From an uncultured Eubacteriales bacterium (GTDB lineage: Bacteria; Bacillota_A; Clostridia; Christensenellales; Aristaeellaceae), in NCBI GenBank assembly GCA_902766515.1, contig CACXEB010000098.1:1-6290 (forward strand): a stretch of 6,290 nucleotides of DNA. The letters run 5' to 3'. Below, piece after piece: positions 1-5,536 of this stretch (position 1 is the stretch's first letter; each line of letters begins with the position of its first letter). The position numbers and the translations under genes were made by a program. Below the pieces are notes generated by a model, which was not told the origin of the DNA, made no database searches, and saw nothing but the letters and a program-made list of their open reading frames with translations.

Positions 1-445
1 CCTGGACGTGGCGCCGATCCTGGAGGACGACGACAACGAGATCGAGATCGACATGAAGGATGTGCGCGCGGACACCTACCACTCCAGCGGCGCGGGCGGC
101 CAGAACGTCAACAAGACCAGCTCCGCCGTGCGCATGACGCATTTTCCCTCCGGCATCGTCGTATCCTGCCAGACGGAGCGCGACCAGGTGCAGAACCGCG
201 CGACCTGTCTGAAGATGCTGAAAGCCAAGCTGCTGGAGATCCGCGAGCGCGAGAAGGAGCAGCAGATGGCCGATATCAAGGGTGAAATGAAGAAGATTGA
301 ATGGGGCAGCCAGATCCGGTCCTACGTCTTCCAGCCCTATACGATGGTCAAGGACCACCGCACCGGCTTCGAAACCGGAAACATCGACGATGTGATGAAC
401 GGCGGCCTCGACGGCTTTACCACCGCTTACCTGAAAATGCAATGA
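1..445 (+). CDS. prfB: Peptide chain release factor 2 (RF2), C-terminal part, 5' end outside window
   Basis: RF2 recognises UGA and UAA stop codons in the ribosomal A site and triggers hydrolysis of peptidyl-tRNA. The reading frame is open to the left edge (first full codon at base 2), so only about the last 147 residues are present. The universal catalytic GGQ lies at bases 95-103, inside the context [16 protein letters not shown], which is diagnostic of class I release factors. The C-terminal stretch containing [21 protein letters not shown] separates RF2 from RF1, which ends differently. The stop-codon recognition (SPF) motif and any programmed frameshift site would lie upstream, outside the window. 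The TGA stop overlaps the ATG of the next gene (ATGA at 442-445), which suggests translational coupling. The protein itself looks intact as far as it can be seen. Confidence 0.97.
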   Translation, partial: LDVAPILEDDDNEIEIDMKDVRADTYHSSGAGGQNVNKTSSAVRMTHFPSGIVVSCQTERDQVQNRATCLKMLKAKLLEIREREKEQQMADIKGEMKKIEWGSQIRSYVFQPYTMVKDHRTGFETGNIDDVMNGGLDGFTTAYLKMQ

Positions 446-1170
446 AGCTGATCCGACCGATCCTGCTGGCACTGGCCGGGCTGTGCGCCTGCCTGTGCAT
501 GCTGAGCAGCATTGCCTATACACAGATCACGAACAGCGCCCAGATGCTGAACGGGTTCTACCAGTTTGCCGACACATCCCTGAAGGATGTGCCGGCGAGC
601 GCTTATATGGACTATGCCCGCGCCATCACCGGCTATCTGGACGGCAGCAAGGCAGACCTGACCGTGACGGCGGCGGACGGGACCGAGCGGCCGGGATTTT
701 CCGACAAGGAGCTCGCGCACATGGAGGATGTCCGCGGCATCGTGCGGGGCGTCAACGTCCTGCGGTACGTGACCGGCGGCATCGCGCTGCTGACGGTCGC
801 GGTGTTCTGGGCGCAGGCGCAGAAGCGTGAAAACCGGGAAGCGGTGATGCGGGACCTCCTGAGGGGGACGTCCGCGGGCTGCTACATCCTGCTCGGGATC
901 CTGCTGGCGCTGGGAATATGGGGCGCAGTCAACTTTACCGGCCTGTTCGTCACCTTCCACAAGGTGATGTTCCGCAACTCGCTCTGGCTGCTGAACCCGC
1001 GACAGGACCTGCTGATCATGCTCATGCCGACGCCGTTTTTCACCTGGTACGCGCAGCAGATCGCGCTGGCCTGCTGGCCGGTGCTCGCGCTGATGGCGGC
1101 GCTCATCGCGGCGGGCATCCGCTTCGGCAGGCACCGGTCCGCCGGCGGTCAGAAGCAGGGCCGCGCATAA
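442..1170 (+). CDS. lit: DUF1461/TIGR01906 integral membrane protein, Lit-like lipoprotein intramolecular transacylase candidate
   Basis: 242 residues with four predicted membrane helices at about 4-26, 104-125, 144-165 and 207-226, and an extracytoplasmic loop of about 75 residues after helix 1. This matches the DUF1461 (TIGR01906) family. Characterised members in Enterococcus and Bacillus (Lit) move an acyl chain within a diacylglyceryl lipoprotein from glycerol to the N-terminal cysteine, giving the lyso form. Two conserved family elements are visible: [13 protein letters not shown] (His93), and [16 protein letters not shown] (His173) followed by [12 protein letters not shown]. The two histidines correspond to those reported as catalytic in Lit. 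I chose ATG 442 because it opens directly into a signal-anchor-like segment ([13 protein letters not shown]) and overlaps the prfB stop; the frame upstream of it is a shadow of prfB. Translation is probably coupled to prfB. Family assignment is strong. The acyltransferase activity is inferred, since most members are uncharacterised. Confidence 0.85.
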   Translation: MKLIRPILLALAGLCACLCMLSSIAYTQITNSAQMLNGFYQFADTSLKDVPASAYMDYARAITGYLDGSKADLTVTAADGTERPGFSDKELAHMEDVRGIVRGVNVLRYVTGGIALLTVAVFWAQAQKRENREAVMRDLLRGTSAGCYILLGILLALGIWGAVNFTGLFVTFHKVMFRNSLWLLNPRQDLLIMLMPTPFFTWYAQQIALACWPVLALMAALIAAGIRFGRHRSAGGQKQGRA

Positions 1171-1186
1171 AAGTATTCAGTCTGAC

Positions 1187-1191
1187 GGAAG
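1187..1191 (+). promoter_or_regulatory. Shine-Dalgarno site for tsaD
   Basis: GGAAG lies 4 bases before ATG 1196 and 7 bases before the adjacent in-frame ATG 1199. By spacing alone the second ATG is the better start, which would shorten TsaD by one residue. Confidence 0.5.
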
Positions 1192-1195
1192 TATC

Positions 1196-2266
1196 ATGAT
1201 GACATATATTCAGGAAATGACGGAGCGCGTCAAAGCGCTGAAGCAGCAGGAGCATATCCGTATCCTCTCGCTGGAGACCTCCTGCGACGAGACGGCGGCC
1301 GCCGTCGTGGAGGACGGGCGGCGCATCCTTTCCAACGCCGTCTATTCGCAGATCGACCTGCACGCGCTGTACGGCGGCGTCGTGCCGGAGATCGCGTCAC
1401 GCGCCCATGTTGAGAAGGTCAGCCAGACCGTCGGCATCGCGCTGGACGAAGCGGGCATGGCCCTGGCCGACGCGGACGCGCTGGCCGTCACCTGCGGCCC
1501 CGGGCTGGTCGGCGCGCTGCTGATCGGCGTCAGCTATATGAAGGGGCTGGCATTCTCCAGCCGGAAACCGCTGGTGCCGGTCCACCACATCGAAGGCCAT
1601 ATCTGCGCCAATTACCTGACCTTTCCGGAGCTGGAGCCTCCGTTCCTCTGCCTGGCGGTCAGCGGCGGACACAGCCACCTTTTTGCCGTGGATGATTACG
1701 GCGTCTACCGGCTGATCGGCTGCACGCAGGACGACGCGGCCGGCGAGGCCTTTGACAAGGCGGCGCGCGTGCTGGACCTCCCCTATCCCGGCGGGCCGCG
1801 CCTGGACAGGCTGGCCGACGAGGGCGATGACCGGGCGCTGCGCCTGCCCAGCCCGCATACCGACGGGCCCTACGATTTCAGCTTTTCCGGCCTGAAGACC
1901 GCCTTCCTTAACGCGGTCAACCAGCAGCGCATGAGCGGCGCGATGATGCCCGCCGCCTACCTGGCCGCCTCCTTCCGCAAGGCCGTCTGCGACCAGCTCA
2001 CCGAGCGGACCCTGCTGGCCCTCAGGGACACGGGGTACCGGAAGCTGGCACTGGCGGGCGGCGTCTCCGCCAACCGCCGCCTGCGCGCCCAGCTGCAGGA
2101 GGCCTGCGGCCGCCGGGGCGTCGCGTTTTACTGCCCCCGCCTCGACCTGTGCGGGGACAACGGCGCCATGATCGGCTCCGCTGCCTATTACCGCCTCCTC
2201 CGCGGCCAGATCGCCGACCTGAGCCTCAACGCTCAGCCGAATTACAGCCTGATCACGAAAAGCTGA
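1196..2266 (+). CDS. tsaD: tRNA N6-adenosine threonylcarbamoyltransferase TsaD
   Basis: TsaD transfers the threonylcarbamoyl group from threonylcarbamoyl-AMP to A37 of tRNAs that read ANN codons (t6A), working in the cytoplasm with TsaB and TsaE. This is a full-length ASKHA-fold protein of 356 residues. Visible family motifs, in order, are LSLETSCDETAAAVVEDG (25-41), YGGVVPEIASRAH (59-71), the metal-binding HxxxH in HHIEGH (His131 and His135), SGGHSH (156-161), DDAAGEAFDKAARVL (179-193), FSGLKTAFLN (230-239), AGGVSANRRLR (287-297) and CGDNGAMIG (319-327), whose Asp321 is the third metal ligand. The sequence before the first motif is about 20 residues longer than usual and contains alternative Met codons (1199, 1217). 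It follows the Lit-like gene by 25 bases with no terminator, so co-transcription is likely. The tsaB and tsaE partners are not in this window. Confidence 0.97.
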   Translation: MMTYIQEMTERVKALKQQEHIRILSLETSCDETAAAVVEDGRRILSNAVYSQIDLHALYGGVVPEIASRAHVEKVSQTVGIALDEAGMALADADALAVTCGPGLVGALLIGVSYMKGLAFSSRKPLVPVHHIEGHICANYLTFPELEPPFLCLAVSGGHSHLFAVDDYGVYRLIGCTQDDAAGEAFDKAARVLDLPYPGGPRLDRLADEGDDRALRLPSPHTDGPYDFSFSGLKTAFLNAVNQQRMSGAMMPAAYLAASFRKAVCDQLTERTLLALRDTGYRKLALAGGVSANRRLRAQLQEACGRRGVAFYCPRLDLCGDNGAMIGSAAYYRLLRGQIADLSLNAQPNYSLITKS

Positions 2267-2297
2267 ACCATTCAGGGAAAACGGAACACATGCCGAC

Positions 2298-2306
2298 GGG
2301 GAGGTG
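2298..2306 (+). promoter_or_regulatory. Strong Shine-Dalgarno site that decides the methyltransferase start
   Basis: GGGGAGGTG is nearly fully complementary to the 16S anti-SD, and its GGGGAGG core ends 6 bases before ATG 2311. It lies downstream of the other in-frame ATG (2290), so it supports 2311 as the real start. Confidence 0.8.
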
Positions 2307-2310
2307 CATC

Positions 2311-3135
2311 ATGGATCTTCACGATTACAGGGACGTCGCGGATAATTACGACCGCTATCTGGAAGTGATGTACGCGCATGACGACCATCATGAAAACTTC
2401 CAGGAATTCTATCTGGATCTGGCGCGGAAGTACGGCGCGGGCGGCGTGGTGGATGTTGCCTGCGGCACGGGCGCCGTGCTGCTGTACCTGGCCCAGCGGG
2501 GCATTGAGGTCGACGGCACGGACCTGTCCGCAGAGATGTGCCGGGTCGCTTCGGAAAAGGCGGAAGCGCTGGGGCTGCGCCTGAACATCCTCCAGGCGGA
2601 CATGACCGCTTTTTCCTCCGGCCGGAAGTATTCGCTGGCGATCATCGCCCGCAGCGGCTTCATGCACCTGCCCACCCAGGAGCTGCAGATCAGGGCGCTC
2701 AGAAACCTGCGCGAGCAGCTGCTGCCGGGCGGCATCCTGACCCTGAACACCTTCGATCCCTGGCCGCCCATGCAGGCGCAGCAGATGCAGACCACGCCGG
2801 AGGATTATTCCTTCCGCCTGGAATATGTGAACAGCGCCGGAAACTGGGAGAAGATTTACAACGCGATCACCTACGATCCCTATAGCCAGCAGATGTCCGG
2901 CCACTGGAAGTTTGAGGAATACAATACCGCCGGGGAGATCATCGGCGAGCGCGTCCGACCGCTGCTGATGCGCCAGACCACCCGGTGGGAGATGCGCCTG
3001 CTGGCAAAGCTGTGCGGCTTCGAGGTAACGGATATCTACCGCGGCTACAACGGCGACAGGGAAGACCTGGACGATATCTCGACCGCATCAAAGTACCGGA
3101 GCAACCTGATCTGGATCCTGAAACGGACGGAATAA
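2311..3135 (+). CDS. Class I SAM-dependent methyltransferase, substrate unknown
   Basis: 274-residue soluble protein with the Rossmann-like methyltransferase fold (Methyltransf_25/11 type). Motif I is VVDVACGTG (46-54), which binds the SAM methionine. The acidic residue that holds the ribose hydroxyls is probably Asp71 in EVDGTDLS (66-73). LQADM (94-98) contains the adenine-contacting acidic position, and LLPGGILTLNTFD (137-149) is the strand-4/5 region. The N-terminus (DYRDVADNYDRYLEV) is typical of small-molecule methyltransferases. After residue 150 an aromatic-rich beta segment (about 165-205) probably forms the substrate lid. The start is chosen from the strong SD ahead of ATG 2311; the frame runs open further upstream only because it overlaps tsaD. 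There are 44 bases after tsaD and no clear hairpin between them, so it may be the last gene of the operon. No substrate can be deduced from the sequence. Confidence 0.92.
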   Translation: MDLHDYRDVADNYDRYLEVMYAHDDHHENFQEFYLDLARKYGAGGVVDVACGTGAVLLYLAQRGIEVDGTDLSAEMCRVASEKAEALGLRLNILQADMTAFSSGRKYSLAIIARSGFMHLPTQELQIRALRNLREQLLPGGILTLNTFDPWPPMQAQQMQTTPEDYSFRLEYVNSAGNWEKIYNAITYDPYSQQMSGHWKFEEYNTAGEIIGERVRPLLMRQTTRWEMRLLAKLCGFEVTDIYRGYNGDREDLDDISTASKYRSNLIWILKRTE

Positions 3136-3152
3136 GGGGCCGACGATGATCT

Positions 3153-3227
3153 ATGGACGTACAAACCCATTATGATTTGCTGATTGACGAAAACAACGAC
3201 CCATTCCATGCTGTTTATCCACACTAA
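3153..3227 (+). pseudogene. 24-codon ORF, probable N-terminal remnant of another methyltransferase
   Basis: ATG at 3153 opens a 24-codon frame that ends at TAA 3225. Its first part, MDVQTHYDLLIDENNDPFH, resembles from memory the N-terminus of a clostridial class I methyltransferase group that starts with a HYDxLIxExNDPxxD pattern just before the SAM fold. Here the frame ends after YPH with no SAM-binding motif, so it would be a decapitated remnant. It has 30 G+C in 75 bases, far below the neighbouring genes, and no convincing SD at proper distance (AAGGGG at 3134-3139 is about 13 bases away). It sits just after an intact methyltransferase and before the terminator. It could also be chance or a small peptide. 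The family link is recalled, not searched. Confidence 0.35.
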
Positions 3228-3230
3228 TAC

Positions 3231-3263
3231 ACAGCGCCGGCTCCGCAACGGAGCCGGCGCTGT
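3231..3263. terminator. Perfect 15-bp hairpin between convergent genes, probable bidirectional terminator
   Basis: ACAGCGCCGGCTCCG (3231-3245) pairs perfectly with CGGAGCCGGCGCTGT (3249-3263) around a CAA loop. It lies between the plus-strand methyltransferase (stop 3135) and the minus-strand fusion gene (stop 3321). The plus-strand tail has only a short T run (TGTTTG), and the minus-strand tail is mixed (GTATTAGTGTGG), so U-tract support is weak on both sides. Stem strength and placement make a terminator the best reading. Confidence 0.75.
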
Positions 3264-3320
3264 TTGACGCGTGTGACCGCTTCCCGGACGCCAAACCGGT
3301 CCGGCACCCGGGAATCAGGA

Positions 3321-5474
3321 TCAGTAGCTCTCGCTCACTTCCAGTTCTTCATTGTCATTCTGCGCCGCCTCGATGGCCTGGGGCAGGATGCTCAGCAGGG
3401 CGTCCACCTCTTCCTCGGTATTGTAGATGCCGAAGCTGACGCGGATCATGCCGGGCGTGTTCATATCGCTGCAGTCCAGGTATTCCTCCAGCTCGTCGTC
3501 GGCAACGCCCAGCAGCCGCCAGACATAGGGGTTGGCGCAGAAAGCGCCCCGGCGGGTCGCAACGCCGCCCAGCGCGGCCAGGCGCTGCGCCAGCAGGTAG
3601 GAGTTCACATTGTCGAAATTGAAGGTCACCACGCCGACCCGGTCGCTGATGTCCTCCGTGTCGCCGTAGATCACCGCGTGATCCATCGCCCGCAGGCCGT
3701 CGATCAGCCGGCGGTTGAGCGCCTGCTCATGGGCCTGGATGCTGTCAAAGCCCACCTCCCGCAGGATGTCGATCGCCTTGCCCAGGCCGACGACGCCGGG
3801 ATAGTTGGGCGAACCGGCCTCATAGCGGGCGGGCGCGCTCTTGTAGTTCTGCCAGGTGTCACCGACGATGGTGATCGTGCCGCCGCCATAGAACTGCGGC
3901 ATATGATCGTCCAGGATCTCCGTCAGGCCCACCACGGCGCCGCCGCCGTAGGGCGAATACATCTTGTGCGCGGAGAAGACGAAGAAGTCAATGTTTTCCT
4001 CCTCCGTGTCCCCCAGCATGGAGAACGCGCGGTGCGCCACGATCTGCGCGCCGTCGACGATGATTTTCGCGCCGTACTGGTGCGCCAGCTTCGCCACCCG
4101 GTGCACGTCCGTCACATAGCCGGTCACGTTGGACGCGGCGGTCACGGAGACATAGCTGACCTGGTTTTCCTTCAGCAGCTTTTCGATGTCGTCATAGATG
4201 ATCCGGCCCTGGGCGTCCACCTCCGCGTAGATGACCTTGCAGCGCTCGCGCCAGGACAGGTCGTTCGCGTGGTGCTCCATGCGCGTGGTCAGGACGATGT
4301 CCTCCTTGCTGGTGATCAGCGCGGAGGCCAGCTTGTTCAGGCCGTCCGTCGTATTGTTGACATAGAAGCAGGTGTAGCGCTTCGGGTCCGCGTTCAGGAA
4401 GGCCAGCACCTTGTCGCGGGTGATTTCGTACATCTCCGTCGAATGATTGGACTTCTGGGAGAAGCCGCGGCCGATGGAGCCGTACAGGTACAGCTGGCGG
4501 TTGACCTCGTCCATGACCGGCGAGAGGGCCGGGGTGGTCGCCGCGTTGTCAAAGTTGATCGCAGGTCGGGTGGTGCCATCCGCCAGGGTGATGGGCTGGT
4601 CCAGGCCGACCACGTAATTCCGGATGTTCTCCAGGGTATACGGGCCTTCCACGTTCAGCCCGGCCGTTTCCGGTACCTGGGACAGGTCCATGAGGGTGGA
4701 GTCCTTGACGTTCAGCAGCGCGTAGGACGTATCCGGCGTCGTCCGCATGTAAGCGTCCAGTGTGGTCCTGAGGCCCTCGGGTGTTCCCGTGACCCGGATC
4801 TCATAGGAGCGCAGGCCGCTGATCGGCAGGCAGGCCAGGCCCTTCTCGTCGGTGGTCTGCCGAATCGTTTCCTCCGCGCCGATGAAGGACACCTCCGCGC
4901 CGGGGACCGGGGTGCCGTCTTCCTTGAAAACCCGGGCCGAATACGCCGCGATCGGCTGGCCGTCGTAATCGTCCGCCAGCAGGTATCCGACGATGTTTTC
5001 GAACAGGCCCGGCTTCAGGAACGCCGTTTCATACAGGCACGCCACCTTGCCGTAGCGGTCGATGAACAGGTGCGTCGGCACGTTGCTCAGATCCACAAAA
5101 TCCACCACGTCGCCCTGGACGCTGCCTACGGTAAAGGGCAGCTGGTGCCGCTCCTTATAGTCCTTCAGCATCTCCAGGCTGTCGCCCATGGGGCCCGCGA
5201 GGAGCACGAACGACATCTGGTCCTCATATTTGGCGCAGACCTCGGCCATGCCGGGGAACGCTTCCAGGGCGTCGTCGCTCCAGGTCGCGAAGAATTCCAC
5301 CACGACCAGCTTTTTGCCTTCCTGCAGCTGCTCCAGCGTCACCGTATTGCCGTCCGTGTCCGTGAAGGAGAACGCCGGCGGCGTCTGGCCGACGGTCCGT
5401 CCCTCTTCCGCCCATGCGGCACAGCAGGCGCACACAAGCGCCAGCAACAGCAGCAGTCCCAACCATTTTTTCAT
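3321..5474 (-). CDS. Exported fusion: signal peptide, CxxC-less thioredoxin-like domain, beta-sandwich domain, SufS-like cysteine desulfurase domain
   Basis: 717 residues in one uninterrupted frame. Residues 1-22 (MKKWLGLLLLLALVCACCAA then WA) form a Sec signal peptide with an AWA/EE signal-peptidase-I-like site. Residues about 30-166 are redoxin/TlpA-like, but the active site reads FFATWSDDA (62-70), so both CxxC cysteines are missing; the cis-proline region VPTHLFIDRYG (132-142) is kept. Residues about 175-258 look like a carboxypeptidase-regulatory or transthyretin-like sandwich (DGTPVPGAEVSF, TTDEKGLACLP). Residues about 276-704 are a full class V aminotransferase/SufS domain: INFDNAATTP (306-315), EHHAND (400-405), VDGAQ (Asp474, Gln477), SAHKMYSPYGGG with PLP Lys504, YEAGSPNYPG (551-560), RRGAFC with Cys646 matching the SufS persulfide cysteine, and MIRVSFGIYNTEEEVD with Arg678. 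The tail is acidic. The family reaction converts L-cysteine to alanine plus enzyme-bound sulfur; selenocysteine lyase or another class V activity is possible. The SD AGGGAG supports start 5474. Confidence 0.88.
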   Translation of the reverse strand: MKKWLGLLLLLALVCACCAAWAEEGRTVGQTPPAFSFTDTDGNTVTLEQLQEGKKLVVVEFFATWSDDALEAFPGMAEVCAKYEDQMSFVLLAGPMGDSLEMLKDYKERHQLPFTVGSVQGDVVDFVDLSNVPTHLFIDRYGKVACLYETAFLKPGLFENIVGYLLADDYDGQPIAAYSARVFKEDGTPVPGAEVSFIGAEETIRQTTDEKGLACLPISGLRSYEIRVTGTPEGLRTTLDAYMRTTPDTSYALLNVKDSTLMDLSQVPETAGLNVEGPYTLENIRNYVVGLDQPITLADGTTRPAINFDNAATTPALSPVMDEVNRQLYLYGSIGRGFSQKSNHSTEMYEITRDKVLAFLNADPKRYTCFYVNNTTDGLNKLASALITSKEDIVLTTRMEHHANDLSWRERCKVIYAEVDAQGRIIYDDIEKLLKENQVSYVSVTAASNVTGYVTDVHRVAKLAHQYGAKIIVDGAQIVAHRAFSMLGDTEEENIDFFVFSAHKMYSPYGGGAVVGLTEILDDHMPQFYGGGTITIVGDTWQNYKSAPARYEAGSPNYPGVVGLGKAIDILREVGFDSIQAHEQALNRRLIDGLRAMDHAVIYGDTEDISDRVGVVTFNFDNVNSYLLAQRLAALGGVATRRGAFCANPYVWRLLGVADDELEEYLDCSDMNTPGMIRVSFGIYNTEEEVDALLSILPQAIEAAQNDNEELEVSESY
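5409..5474 (-). other. Sec signal peptide of the desulfurase fusion
   Basis: A Lys-Lys start, a Leu/Ala/Val/Cys-rich core of about 15 residues and the end AAWA before EEG fit cleavage by signal peptidase I after residue 22. Three cysteines lie in the core (15, 17, 18), but none has a clean lipobox (the -1 to -3 residues are ALV, VCA and CAC), so a lipoprotein anchor is less likely. An uncleaved N-terminal anchor remains possible; it would also leave the rest of the protein outside. Confidence 0.75.
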
Positions 5475-5482
5475 ACGTATTT

Positions 5483-5488
5483 CTCCCT
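5483..5488 (-). promoter_or_regulatory. Shine-Dalgarno site for the desulfurase fusion
   Basis: On the minus strand GGAAGGGAGAA precedes the start, and the AGGGAG core ends 8 bases before ATG 5474. This is optimal spacing and confirms that the signal peptide is part of the translated protein. Confidence 0.75.
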
Positions 5489-5492
5489 TCCG

Positions 5493-5509
5493 GCCGCGTT
5501 TTTCGCGGC
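5493..5509 (-). other. Small perfect hairpin in the leader of the desulfurase fusion
   Basis: On the minus strand GCCGCG-AAAAA-CGCGGC forms a 6-bp GC-only stem with a five-base loop, in the 62-base gap between the two minus-strand genes and only 4 bases upstream of the Shine-Dalgarno core. No T run follows, so it is not a standard terminator. It could be an mRNA-stability or translation-control structure, or chance in GC-rich DNA. Confidence 0.4.
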
Positions 5510-5536
5510 ATATTCACATGGATCAGAGCAGCAGGA

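Noticed and set aside
301..441. Upstream extension of the Lit-like frame to ATG 301
   Set aside because: Translation of this part is Arg/Pro-rich and overlaps the conserved RF2 C-terminus. ATG 442 opens directly into the first membrane segment.
427..1134. Minus-strand open frame of 235 codons opposite the Lit-like gene
   Set aside because: The composition is Arg/Gln/His/Pro-rich with no motif, and the plus strand carries a four-helix membrane protein with family motifs.
2272..2904. Minus-strand open frame of 210 codons opposite the methyltransferase
   Set aside because: It is a shadow frame: the plus strand has the SAM-binding motif and a strong SD, while this frame has no supported start or domain.
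5409..5474. Lipoprotein signal for the desulfurase fusion, because of the cysteines in the hydrophobic core
   Set aside because: No cysteine has a proper lipobox before it; the AWA/EE junction fits signal peptidase I better.
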